This document shows, one piece after another, positions 45,485 to 54,262 of a stretch of DNA of 64,000 nt. The notes beneath the pieces were generated by a model. That model worked only from the letters and a program-made list of their open reading frames with translations, did no database searches and was not told the origin of the DNA. How positions within the stretch are numbered: position 1 is the stretch's first letter; the number at the start of each line of letters is the position of its first letter. Both the position numbers and the translations under genes were made by a program. The stretch comes from Paenibacillus andongensis (lineage in GTDB: Bacteria > Bacillota > Bacilli > Paenibacillales > NBRC-103111), in the NCBI RefSeq assembly GCF_025369935.1, contig NZ_CP104467.1, forward strand, positions 2,673,001-2,737,000. The letters are read 5' to 3'.

Positions 45485-46045
45485 TTGAGAAGGTTCAGAA
45501 ATTCGATTGTTTTCTTCACCATGTGCTTGTTTGTACTAGCGTTCGGCGTTGTTCCCGCGGCTGCGGAAACTGGTGATTACGATGTTTTTCTGAAATTGGA
45601 TGGGATTTCGGGTGAATCTGCTGTGAAAGGATATGAAAAGTGGATCCAGCTTCAAGATGTTTCATTCGACTTCGAAAATAGTTCTAAACTTGGCAGCAGT
45701 TCAACTAGCGGTTCTGGCGCAGGAAAGGCAGTTCGGAGCGCGATTTCGATTGATAAAATTTTCGATAGTTCTTCCATACCTTTGTTTATGGATATGGTTA
45801 TGGGAAAAAGCATTGCTAAAGGCCAAATGGTGTTCATTAAGAAGTCTGGAAAGGAAAGGTTACCGTTGGTAACCATCGATTTAGAAACGATAAGCGTTAG
45901 TAAATTTAGCTTAAGTACTTTAGATGAAAAGATTGAGTTGAATTATGGAGCGATTAACTTTAAATACACAACCATAGGATCCGATGGGAAACCCGCGAAT
46001 GCAATAACAGGCGGCTGGGATTTCCTTAAGAATCAGAAAAAATAG
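45485..46045 (+). CDS. Exported Hcp-like (T6SS tube-fold) protein
   Basis: This 186-residue protein begins with a clear signal peptide, MRRFRNSIVFFTMCLFVLAF, ending near PAAAETGDYD. The mature part resembles the Hcp family of type VI secretion tube proteins: DVFLKLDGISGES, a WIQLQDVSFDFEN strand, SISIDKIFDSSSIPLFMDMVMGKSI, GQMVFIKKSGKERLP, and a terminal ITGGWDFLKNQ that matches the usual GWD/GWN ending. The frame opens at GTG 45476, but GAGGAG overlaps it; TTG at 45485 has 8-bp spacing and is preferred. A Gram-positive cell has no T6SS and no other T6SS gene is in the window, so it must have a different role outside the cell or at the wall. Confidence 0.82.
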   Translation: MRRFRNSIVFFTMCLFVLAFGVVPAAAETGDYDVFLKLDGISGESAVKGYEKWIQLQDVSFDFENSSKLGSSSTSGSGAGKAVRSAISIDKIFDSSSIPLFMDMVMGKSIAKGQMVFIKKSGKERLPLVTIDLETISVSKFSLSTLDEKIELNYGAINFKYTTIGSDGKPANAITGGWDFLKNQKK

Positions 46046-46136
46046 TTGATTCACTTATTTGATTGTCCCTATCCCTTCTGACGGAAGAGGAATACTCTAG
46101 CATAGAGGAAGCCTTGTACGAAAGGAGGAATCCCTT

Positions 46137-46793
46137 ATGCGCTTGGTTGCTAGTAAATGGTCGAAGTTCTCCGTTATGTTGAAGCATGCCGGCGTTGCCA
46201 AACATATTCCTAACATGCGCCGTTTTAGCGCTTCGAACCTGCAGGCCATGCTGCGACGATATGTATTTGTAGTGGCAAAGCCGATCATTGGAACCGGGGG
46301 AAGCCGTGTAGTCAAAATTCAAAAAACGGGTAACGGTTATTTGCTGCACCACTGCGGGACGAAAAGAACAATTCGCACGTGGAAGAAGCTATTTTCTGCG
46401 TTAAACCAGATCCGCAAAAATCGCCCGTTTATGCTGCAGCAGGGCATTGACTTAGCAACAATTGACGGTAGGCCCGTAGATTATCGCGTCAAACTGAAAA
46501 AAGCAGGTCGGTCTTGGGTCATTCGAGCCGTAGTTGGCCGATTGGCGCGCCCGGGACTGTTCGTCACAAACATCTGCCGTGGCGGCACGTTACTCAAAGG
46601 TGTTCATGCGTTGCGACGTACTTTCCCTGCTTCGCTAGTCAAATCCAAAATTGACACGATGTGCGGAGTAGCCCGAACATGTACCAAGCTGCTCGAATCT
46701 CGTTATCCAGGTATTGGTATGCTCGGTTACGATTTCGGTGTCGACAAGCGAGGAAATATATGGATTTTTGAAGTGAATACAAAACCTCATTAA
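46137..46793 (+). CDS. YheC/YheD-like ATP-grasp protein, short form
   Basis: This 218-residue protein has the YheC/YheD pattern: KPIIGTGGSRVVKI, a LLHHCGTKRTI strand, FMLQQGIDLATIDGRPVDYRVKL, RAVVGRLARPGLFVTNICRGGT and the ATP-grasp metal-binding end GYDFGVDKRGNIWIFEVNTKP. The family is associated with the spore coat and its full-length members exceed 350 residues, so this one lacks the N-terminal region and part of the usual ATP-grasp lid. Start: AAAGGAGGAATCCCTT-ATG. It stands 91 bp after the Hcp-like gene and before a terminator, so cotranscription is possible. The reaction is unknown. Confidence 0.87.
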   Translation: MRLVASKWSKFSVMLKHAGVAKHIPNMRRFSASNLQAMLRRYVFVVAKPIIGTGGSRVVKIQKTGNGYLLHHCGTKRTIRTWKKLFSALNQIRKNRPFMLQQGIDLATIDGRPVDYRVKLKKAGRSWVIRAVVGRLARPGLFVTNICRGGTLLKGVHALRRTFPASLVKSKIDTMCGVARTCTKLLESRYPGIGMLGYDFGVDKRGNIWIFEVNTKPH

Positions 46794-46803
46794 TGCATAA
46801 TAT

Positions 46804-46835
46804 CAAAAGGACTGCCTGGTGGCAGTCTTTTGCTT
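46804..46835 (+). terminator. Terminator after the YheC/YheD-like gene
   Basis: AAAAGGACTGCC pairs with GGCAGTCTTTT around TGGT and is followed by GCTTTTTC. Confidence 0.85.
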
Positions 46836-47019
46836 TTTCTCCTATTTCGTCTATCTTGGGTCCAATAGGAATCATTTTTAATGATTTTACCCCCTCAGTA
46901 TCATCAAATTACCTATCACCTAAAGAGTTTTGCATCCATTACAATAGAGGTATCAGTCTTTGAATTTACATGTCGATGAGACCTTTGTGCTCTGTCTAAG
47001 TATAAGGAGGAGAAATTGG

Positions 47020-50000
47020 ATGTTTTGGACCGTGGAGAAATTACAAGCACGCATAAATGATTTGAAGTCATACCGCTATCGCGATGAAAGGCTCATCGAT
47101 AAATTTCGAATCAAACTGGATGAGGATGGCACAATTGGAGCGTATCCGTCGGAAGACGGCGAGTGGACGGACATACGTATAGGTGACAGTTGGAAAGGCC
47201 GCGATGTATACTACTGGCTGGCTGCAGATGTGATGATTCCCGCTGAGTGGGAAGGAAGAAAGGTACTAGGTCGGTTCAGTCTCGGACAAACTGGAGGTGG
47301 AACGAACAGCGGATTCGAATCGCTGCTATTTCTGAACGGCGAGCCGTATCAAGGAGTAGACTCGAATCATGAGGAAGTTTTTATGCCTGAAGCGGCGACA
47401 GGCCAAACCGTTCAGCTTCGCTTCCGCTTGTGGTCAGGGCTAGGAGGATATCAGAGCCACCGTGAGATGGAAAGCCGACTGGAGTTGGCTTCCGTGTGTT
47501 GGTTGGATGAATACGCGGACGATTTATACTATACAGCCAAAGCGCTGCTGGAAACGGTCCGCATACTCGACGAAAATCGTCCGGAGCGGCACCAGTTGTT
47601 AGCGATGCTGGATGAAGCATTCCTGAAGCTCGATTGGTCCAGACCAGGGAGCGAAGGCTTTTACAATTCAGTCGAAAGAGCTCGCGATCATCTCCGGCAG
47701 GCTTTGTCGTTAATGCCTAAGCTTCATTCTGTTGTGGTGCAGTGTATCGGACATACGCATATTGATGTTGCTTGGTTATGGCAGCTGAAGCATACGAGGG
47801 AAAAGGCAGCGAGATCGTTTTCGACCGTACTGCGTTTGATGGAGCAGTATCCGGAGTATATCTTTCTGCAAACGCAGCCTCAGCTGTATGAATATATCAA
47901 GTCAGATTATCCGCAAATTTACGAGCGTATGAAGGAACGCATCAAGGAAGGTCGCTGGGAAGCCGGTGGCGCGATGTGGCTGGAGGCGGATTGCAACTTA
48001 GCTTCTGGGGAATCACTGGTGCGGCAGCTGTTGTACGGGACGCGATTTTTCCGTGAGGAATTCGGTGTGGAGTGCAAGTATTTATGGCTGCCTGACGTGT
48101 TTGGCTACAGCTGGGCGCTGCCGCAAATTTTACGCAAATCCGGGATCGAATCGTTTATGACGACCAAAATCAGCTGGAACCAATATAACCGGATGCCTCA
48201 TGACACTTTTAAATGGCGGGGCATTGACGGGACGGAAGTACTTACCCATTTTATTACGACGCCGGATCCCGGTTCGAGTGAAGGGGCCTTTTATTATACG
48301 TACAATGGGCAAGTGACGCCCTCATCGGTACAGGGGATTTGGGAAAGTTATCGGGATAAGACACTCAATACGAATTTGCTGCTTGCTTACGGTTTCGGCG
48401 ATGGCGGAGGAGGAGTTAATCGTGAAATGCTAGAGATGAGGCGCAGGCTGGACGAAATTCCAGGCATTCCTCATGTGAGGACAGGGCGTGCTGACGAGTA
48501 TTTTAACAAATTGCAGATGAGCATCAGCAACACTAATTCGTACGTTCACACGTGGGATGGCGAGTTGTATTTGGAGCTGCACCGCGGGACTTATACGAGT
48601 CAGGCATACAACAAACGGATGAACCGCAAGCTGGAGCTGCTGTATCGGGAAACGGAATGGATGCAGGTTATGAGCTGTTTGTTGAATGTTCAAGGCCGTG
48701 CCATGGAGGCCGAAACTTCCCTTGCCCTGCACGAAGGTTGGAAAATTATTTTGCGCAACCAATTCCACGATATTATCCCTGGATCGTCGATTCGCGAGGT
48801 ATATGAGGACAGCAGAACCGAATACGAAGAGGCTTTAGCCATTGGTCAAAAGGTGTGGGATCAGTCCGTTTTGCTTTTGACTTCGGGTAGGGAGAAGGGA
48901 AGCGAAGTGACGGTTTTCAACGGTTCTCCGTGGGAGAGAACAGATCTCGTTTGTATCCCCCAATCGGAAACGGAGGACGATGGAGTACAGTGGCTTGATG
49001 CGTCAGATCGACCATTGGAGGCTCAGCTTGTAGACGGAAGCTGGTGGGTCAACGTGGAGCGAATCGCTCCGATGGGATTCGCTGTCATTCATCGTAAGGA
49101 ACTGGTCGATCAGCCCGTACAGGCTACAACTGAGAATAAGTTCAAAAAGTTGGATCATGGATTTATGACGCCTTTTTATGAAATAGAATGGAATGACAAG
49201 GGTCAGATTGTTCGCTTGTACGATCGAATGGAGCGCCGGGAAATTTTCGCCGCTGGCGAAACAGGGAATCGTTTCGAAGTGTTCGAAGATAAGCCGAAAA
49301 GCCGGCATGAGGCTTGGGATATTGATATTTTTTACACGGAGAAAAAGCTGGAAGTGAATCTTCTGACTCGGGTAGAAGTGACGGACAACGGTCCCTTGGC
49401 AGTGGTAGTCCGCTTCGAGTGGACATACATGGATTCAACCGTGGTGCAGGATATGGTGCTCTATGCATACAGCCGCAGAATCGATTTCCAGACCCATGTT
49501 AATTGGAACGAGCAGCGTAAACTGCTGAAAGTAGCGTTTCCGCTGCAAATCCGAGCAACGGAGGCAACTTACGATATTCAATTTGGCAACGTGAAGCGTC
49601 CTACCCATTGGAATACAAGCTGGGATTACGCTCGGTTTGAGACAGTGGGCCATCAGTGGGCTGATCTATCTGAACGCAAATACGGTGTCAGTCTCCTGAA
49701 CGATTGTAAATACGGTTATGATATCAAAGACCATGTAATGCGGCTAACTCTGATCAAGTCCGCTATGGTACCAGACCCGACGGCCGATCAAGGAGAGCAT
49801 GAATTTACGTATTCACTCTTCCCTCATGCCGGTGACTGGTATGACGGTGGAACGGTGCAGTCCGCGTGGTCCCTTAACAATCCGCTAACGTTTGCACACG
49901 GCAAGCCTGCCGAAGAATCGTTCGGCTTGTTCCGTCTGTCCAGCGATCATGTGATGATCGATGCAGTAAAAAATGCAGAGGATCACGACGCGATTATTCT

Positions 50001-50181
50001 ACGCATTCATGAGTTTGCTGGCATTAGCGGCCAAACCCAAATTTCGAGTGATGCGAAGATTAAGTCCTGGCAGGAATGCGACCTGCTCGAAAGACCTCTT
50101 GGTGATTGTCAGTTCGAATCATGGATTGATGTTCAGCTGAAGCCGTACGAGATCAGAACATTTATCGTGCATATTCACTAG
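47020..50181 (+). CDS. Alpha-mannosidase, glycoside hydrolase family 38
   Basis: This 1053-residue enzyme cleaves terminal alpha-mannose. The zinc-binding motif is GHTHIDVAWLW (H245, D249). The nucleophile D324 lies in MWLEADCNLASGES, and LPDVFGYSWALPQIL is also family-typical. The C-terminal half is the beta-sandwich domain (VEWTYMDSTVVQDMV-like, ending EIRTFIVHI). There is no signal peptide, so it works in the cytoplasm. The frame is open from a TTG at 46960, but AAGGAGGAG precedes ATG 47020. A terminator and a repeat-rich spacer separate it from the importer and its sensor pair, which together probably take up and degrade alpha-mannosides. Confidence 0.96.
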   Translation: MFWTVEKLQARINDLKSYRYRDERLIDKFRIKLDEDGTIGAYPSEDGEWTDIRIGDSWKGRDVYYWLAADVMIPAEWEGRKVLGRFSLGQTGGGTNSGFESLLFLNGEPYQGVDSNHEEVFMPEAATGQTVQLRFRLWSGLGGYQSHREMESRLELASVCWLDEYADDLYYTAKALLETVRILDENRPERHQLLAMLDEAFLKLDWSRPGSEGFYNSVERARDHLRQALSLMPKLHSVVVQCIGHTHIDVAWLWQLKHTREKAARSFSTVLRLMEQYPEYIFLQTQPQLYEYIKSDYPQIYERMKERIKEGRWEAGGAMWLEADCNLASGESLVRQLLYGTRFFREEFGVECKYLWLPDVFGYSWALPQILRKSGIESFMTTKISWNQYNRMPHDTFKWRGIDGTEVLTHFITTPDPGSSEGAFYYTYNGQVTPSSVQGIWESYRDKTLNTNLLLAYGFGDGGGGVNREMLEMRRRLDEIPGIPHVRTGRADEYFNKLQMSISNTNSYVHTWDGELYLELHRGTYTSQAYNKRMNRKLELLYRETEWMQVMSCLLNVQGRAMEAETSLALHEGWKIILRNQFHDIIPGSSIREVYEDSRTEYEEALAIGQKVWDQSVLLLTSGREKGSEVTVFNGSPWERTDLVCIPQSETEDDGVQWLDASDRPLEAQLVDGSWWVNVERIAPMGFAVIHRKELVDQPVQATTENKFKKLDHGFMTPFYEIEWNDKGQIVRLYDRMERREIFAAGETGNRFEVFEDKPKSRHEAWDIDIFYTEKKLEVNLLTRVEVTDNGPLAVVVRFEWTYMDSTVVQDMVLYAYSRRIDFQTHVNWNEQRKLLKVAFPLQIRATEATYDIQFGNVKRPTHWNTSWDYARFETVGHQWADLSERKYGVSLLNDCKYGYDIKDHVMRLTLIKSAMVPDPTADQGEHEFTYSLFPHAGDWYDGGTVQSAWSLNNPLTFAHGKPAEESFGLFRLSSDHVMIDAVKNAEDHDAIILRIHEFAGISGQTQISSDAKIKSWQECDLLERPLGDCQFESWIDVQLKPYEIRTFIVHIH

Positions 50182-50310
50182 TTGTTGGGGGAAGACGTTA
50201 GCGAAAGTGTTCAGCTGCCGTCTGGAGCAAGACACGGTGCTGTGCTTAAAACAAAACAGATGCCTCCACTTCTGTTGAAGTAAAAACATTCACGAAAAGG
50301 TAGAAAACAG

Positions 50311-50352
50311 AAAAAGGAGTTGGCGAGGTTCCTGCCAACTCCTTTTTTTTAT
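50311..50352 (+). terminator. Terminator after the alpha-mannosidase gene
   Basis: AAAAAGGAGTTGGC pairs perfectly with GCCAACTCCTTTTT around GAGGTTCCT, followed by a long T-run. Confidence 0.92.
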
Positions 50353-50413
50353 ATAAGAAATGATAGGTTTTGGGGTAAGTGAAAATTACACCAGTTTATG
50401 ATTATTAGCTACA

Positions 50414-50597
50414 TGTTGTAAAATGTGCAACAATTTCTTCCTAAATCCCGCTGATCTCCCTAGATGTTGCATAAAGTACAACAATAATTACCGTATAGGG
50501 CCATTTTGCCACAAATGGGGTAAAAATGTTGTGCAAACTGCAACTTCAACAGGCAAAATAGCCTTTAAGCGTGTAAATTGTTGTAGAAACTACAACA
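50414..50597. repeat. Four 19-bp TGTTG...CAACA dyads
   Basis: Dyads of consensus TGTTGYRNAAANTRCAACA lie at 50414-50432, 50465-50483, 50527-50545 and 50579-50597. Spacing is 51, 62 and 52 bp, so copies 1-3 and 2-4 are 113 and 114 bp apart. Between copies stand GGCCATTTTGCC and GGCAAAATAGCC, which are also near-complementary. The last copy, TGTTGTAGAAACTACAACA, has perfect 8-bp arms. No credible gene is present in 50182-50809. Confidence 0.75.
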
Positions 50598-50809
50598 TTG
50601 GTAACCTCCTTAGCCTATTTGAGAATGTGGAATAAAATCCCAAAATGACCTTTGAGACAGCCTCAGCCGTTTGCTGGAGATCATTGAGAGCCATTTCATG
50701 ATTTAAAAACAGTTGATTTGTCCTACGGATACAGTTGAATTGCCGCTCCCGTACCCGAGCAGGGTTGTACTATGCTTGGAGTACAATAATCTAAAGGAGC
50801 AGATGTACG

Positions 50810-51706
50810 ATGCGGCGAAAAAGGATTTCTCTTTTCAATTCCTATGTATTCATTTTTCCCAGTCTATTTTTAACTTTGGCGCTTGGAATCTATCCGATTG
50901 CTTGGGCGCTTCGCTATATGTTCTACGATTATCAGGGGTATGGGCAGGAGAAATTTATTGGACTCGACAATTTTTCGAGGTTGCTGCGCGATCAGGAGTT
51001 CTGGCACTCTGTGTATAACACCTTCATTTATGCAAGCGGTAAAATTATCATCGTTTTGCCGATTTCCCTTTTACTCGCCGTCATACTTAATCGGGGACTG
51101 AAAGCCAAGGGCCTGTTGCGTGCCATTTATTTTATGCCAACCATTATCAGTACATCGGTCATGTCGATCGTGTTCTTTACCATTTTCAATTCGTATAACG
51201 GGCTGCTCAATCAATTTTTGATGAAGTATGGCTTAATCTCCAAAGCAATAGATTGGCTGGGACCGAATTATGCGATGCTGACCGTAATTATTACGGCTAT
51301 CTGGGGTGCGATCGGTAACTATATGCTGCTTTTCATTGCAGGTTTGCAAGGTATTCCCGAGGATTTGTATGAGAGCGCATCGATTGATGGAGCGAATTCA
51401 GCACACAAATTTTGGTACATTACGATTCCGATGCTGGGTCCTGTTCTACAAATGATCATTATGCTAGCCATCATCACTGCCTTGAAGGGCTATGAAAGCA
51501 TTATGGTTCTGACCGAGGGCGGACCGTTCGGCAAGACCGATGTCATGTACCTCTATGTGTATAAACTGTTTTTCCCGGTTTCTGCATCGGCTTCAACCGT
51601 ACAGCAGATCGGCTATGGCAGCGCAGTCGGGTTTGTAACGGCACTGATTGTCGGTTTGATCACAGTCCTTTATTTCTATATGTCCAAACGGTTGAATCGG
51701 GAATAA
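50810..51706 (+). CDS. Sugar ABC transporter permease (MalF/UgpA-like)
   Basis: This 298-residue permease has six membrane segments. It begins MRRKRISLFNSYVFIFPSLF and contains YEKF-type loop GQEKFIGLDNFSRLLRD and the EAA loop YESASIDGANSAHKFWYITIPML. It differs from the LplB-type permeases elsewhere in the window and belongs to the MalF/UgpA group. AAAGGAG lies about 10 bp before ATG. It is encoded with a MalG-type partner, a binding protein, a kinase and a regulator. By its position next to GH38 it may import alpha-mannosides. No ATPase gene is present. Confidence 0.93.
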   Translation: MRRKRISLFNSYVFIFPSLFLTLALGIYPIAWALRYMFYDYQGYGQEKFIGLDNFSRLLRDQEFWHSVYNTFIYASGKIIIVLPISLLLAVILNRGLKAKGLLRAIYFMPTIISTSVMSIVFFTIFNSYNGLLNQFLMKYGLISKAIDWLGPNYAMLTVIITAIWGAIGNYMLLFIAGLQGIPEDLYESASIDGANSAHKFWYITIPMLGPVLQMIIMLAIITALKGYESIMVLTEGGPFGKTDVMYLYVYKLFFPVSASASTVQQIGYGSAVGFVTALIVGLITVLYFYMSKRLNRE

Positions 51707-51728
51707 TGAAAGCGGGGTGCTACCAACA

Positions 51729-52595
51729 ATGACGAATACACAAACGAAATCGAGTGTCCTTAGAAGCGGACATGTCGCGGGACATATGTTGAAATGGATT
51801 TTTTTGCTGGCGATAGCCTTCTTCACGTTATTTCCCATGGTTATGGCGATTCTGGGATCATTCAAAACAAATGCAGAATTGACAACGGGAGCGACTCTGC
51901 TGCCTTCGATCTGGAAGTTTTCCAACTACGCTACGGCATGGAAACAAGCGAATTTCTCGCGCTTTACTTGGAACAGCTTATTTGTCAGTACGGCAGTTAC
52001 GATTGGCACATTACTCGTTGCTTCAATGTCCGCCTATGCCGTGGATCGTACGCGTTTCCCAGGCAAACGCCTATATGTGATTCTGCAAGCCAGCACGATG
52101 TTCATCTCAATCGGAGCCGTTGTTCTTAGGCCTCAGTTCGATCTCATGGTAAAGCTGGGGCTAAACAAATCGCTGTGGGGTGTTGTTCTTATCTTAATTA
52201 GCGCGCATGCCACAGTCTATTTTATGCTGATCGGTTTTTTCAAAGCGATACCCAAAGATCTGGATGAAGCTGCTTATATTGATGGCTGCAATTTCTACAC
52301 GGTTTACTGGCGGATCATTCTTCCGCTGCTGCGTCCTGCGCTCGGCGTCACCGCTTTGTTCACCTTCCGAGGCGCATGGAACGAGTACATCTTGCCCCTT
52401 GTTTTCACGATGACGAATCCGAAGCTGCAAACGCTAACGGTGGGGCTGGCCAATTTGCGTTACGGGATCGGCGCTGCTGCAGAGATACATCTTATGATGG
52501 CAGGAGCTTGCCTATCCTTCCTTCCGATTCTGGTCGTGTACATCATTGCGAACAAATCTTTCGTTCAGGTGACAGCAGGCAGCTTGAAAGGTTAA
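51729..52595 (+). CDS. Sugar ABC transporter permease (MalG-like)
   Basis: This 288-residue partner permease of the MalG group has six membrane segments, with FFTLFPMVMAILGSFKTNAEL near the start, the EAA loop DEAAYIDGCNFYTVYWRIILPLL and the C-terminal NKSFVQVTAGSLKG. The frame opens at GTG 51717, which overlaps the GGGGTG ribosome site; ATG 51729 is preferred. It starts 22 bp after the MalF-type gene and completes the import channel. Confidence 0.93.
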   Translation: MTNTQTKSSVLRSGHVAGHMLKWIFLLAIAFFTLFPMVMAILGSFKTNAELTTGATLLPSIWKFSNYATAWKQANFSRFTWNSLFVSTAVTIGTLLVASMSAYAVDRTRFPGKRLYVILQASTMFISIGAVVLRPQFDLMVKLGLNKSLWGVVLILISAHATVYFMLIGFFKAIPKDLDEAAYIDGCNFYTVYWRIILPLLRPALGVTALFTFRGAWNEYILPLVFTMTNPKLQTLTVGLANLRYGIGAAAEIHLMMAGACLSFLPILVVYIIANKSFVQVTAGSLKG

Positions 52596-52756
52596 TTGTA
52601 TGACCCTACTCTAAAAAAAGTGTTTTTTCCCCTCATCGAAAGTTGATTTGCCCTTCACGGTTCAGCTTGATGAGCGATTATATTATGAAAGCAGTTACAT
52701 TTTGTGACGAAGCATTTTGTTTTGAGGTAAAATAAAAATTAGGAGGGTTTCACCAC

Positions 52757-54166
52757 ATGAAGAAGAAACAACTTGTCATGAACACGCTGCTCGGCGTTAC
52801 TTTGGTCGCTTCACTCGCGGCTTGCAGCTCACAAACGGAACAACCTAAAGCTATTGGCACTTCCAGTACTACGGGCACCCCTGCACCTGCAGGAACTAAA
52901 ACAAAGCTGTCTTATTGGACCATTGACCGTCACGATGCCGATTACATGAAAGATGCCATCAAAAAGTTCAACGAAACCAACAAGGATAACATTGAAGTTG
53001 AAATGACGGTACTTGCCGATAATTATAATCAGTCAGTCGATATCGCTTTTGCCAGCAATCAAGCGCCGGATGTGTTCCGGACTAACGATTTCCCCAACTA
53101 TGTGAAAAAAGGATATTTGCTGCCGATCAACGATCTGATGACCGACGATATGAAGAAGCGCTTCGGCAACCTACAAGTTGAAGAGATGAATACGATCGAC
53201 GGTAAAATTTATTCGCTGCCGAATACGGGGCAATACTGGAGATTGATTTATAACGTCGATCTATTCCAGAAGGCCGGTATTAAAGAACCGCCGAAAACGG
53301 TTAAGGAATTGGTCGAGGATGCCAAGAAGATTACGGAAGCCGGCAAAGATATCGGTGCATTCGGCTTCGCGGAAAATTTCAAAAACGCCAATTCCGCATT
53401 CAGCAGAATCGTCACTCCAATCGGAACGTTGAGCGGAACCGGCGAGGTGGACGGCTACAATTACAAGACAGGACAGTATGATTTCTCGGTGTACAAGCCC
53501 GTAGTAGAAGCACTGCGCCAGATGAAGCAGGATGGGAGCATGCTGCCGGGCGTCGAATCGCTTGATATCGATCCGCTGCGCGCGCAGTTCGCGGCAGGAA
53601 AGATCGGCATGTACTTGAACCACTCCGGCGAGCCGGCCGTGTATCAATCGCAATTCCCGACCAAAGTGAACTGGGCCGCTGCTTTGCCTCCTACGATCGA
53701 CGGCAACCAGAAAGGGACTGTCTCGGTAATTGCAGGCAACTACATTGGCATTAACAAAAACACGCAGCACAAAGACGCGGCATGGAAATTTATGCAGTAT
53801 TTGTATACGCTGGACTTCCAGAAGGAATACCATGAGAAAGGTTTTGGAATTTCCATCGTTCCGGATGTCAACGCAACTGCGAAAAAACCGACCATGCCGG
53901 GGATCGACGGCTTCCTGCCAAGCAAATTCGATGGTCTGTATGCTCCGACACCGACCGGTGTTACAGAGGCGAAGGTGGAAGGCATGAAGACAGGCGACTC
54001 CGTCGTTAAATATATGCTGAGTGGCGGAGACGTGGATAAACTATTGAGCGATTTGACAACCCGCTATAATGCGGCATTGGAGAAAGCGCGGGCAGCCGGT
54101 GATACGAAGATGAAAGCGAATCCGGACTTTGACCCGAGTAAGCTGCAGGGCAGCCTCGCCAAGTAG
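52757..54166 (+). CDS. Extracellular sugar-binding lipoprotein (family 1 type)
   Basis: This 469-residue binding protein has a lipoprotein signal, MNTLLGVTLVASLAAC, with Cys as residue 23, then a Thr/Gly/Ala linker. Body motifs are YWTIDRHDADYMKDAIKKFN, DVFRTNDFPNYVKKGYLLPI and AAGKIGMYLNHSGE, as in maltose/multiple-sugar-type solute-binding proteins. ATG follows TTAGGAGGG. It lies 160 bp after the permease genes, a different order from the LplA-type loci. It should deliver the substrate, probably a mannoside, to the MalF/MalG-type channel. Confidence 0.93.
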   Translation: MKKKQLVMNTLLGVTLVASLAACSSQTEQPKAIGTSSTTGTPAPAGTKTKLSYWTIDRHDADYMKDAIKKFNETNKDNIEVEMTVLADNYNQSVDIAFASNQAPDVFRTNDFPNYVKKGYLLPINDLMTDDMKKRFGNLQVEEMNTIDGKIYSLPNTGQYWRLIYNVDLFQKAGIKEPPKTVKELVEDAKKITEAGKDIGAFGFAENFKNANSAFSRIVTPIGTLSGTGEVDGYNYKTGQYDFSVYKPVVEALRQMKQDGSMLPGVESLDIDPLRAQFAAGKIGMYLNHSGEPAVYQSQFPTKVNWAAALPPTIDGNQKGTVSVIAGNYIGINKNTQHKDAAWKFMQYLYTLDFQKEYHEKGFGISIVPDVNATAKKPTMPGIDGFLPSKFDGLYAPTPTGVTEAKVEGMKTGDSVVKYMLSGGDVDKLLSDLTTRYNAALEKARAAGDTKMKANPDFDPSKLQGSLAK

Positions 54167-54204
54167 GCGGGCAGTCGAACTTGAGGATGATTTGCATACG
54201 GGAA

Positions 54205-54240
54205 GGGGCGCGCTGCTGAAATCGGCGCGTCTCTTCTCTT
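54205..54240 (+). terminator. Weak hairpin between binding protein and kinase genes
   Basis: GGGGCGCGC and GGCGCGTCTC can pair over about five GC pairs, followed by TCTTCTCTTCTTT. This may attenuate readthrough into the kinase gene. Confidence 0.4.
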
Positions 54241-54262
54241 CTTTAGAAAGGAGGGAGCACCC

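Noticed and set aside
45485-46793. Type VI secretion cluster
   Set aside because: Only an Hcp-like protein is present, with a signal peptide; no sheath, baseplate, VgrG or ClpV genes are seen and the organism appears Gram-positive.
50423-50635. Open frame of 70 codons across the TGTTG dyads
   Set aside because: It is Cys/Asn-rich because it reads through the repeats, and there is no ribosome site or homology.
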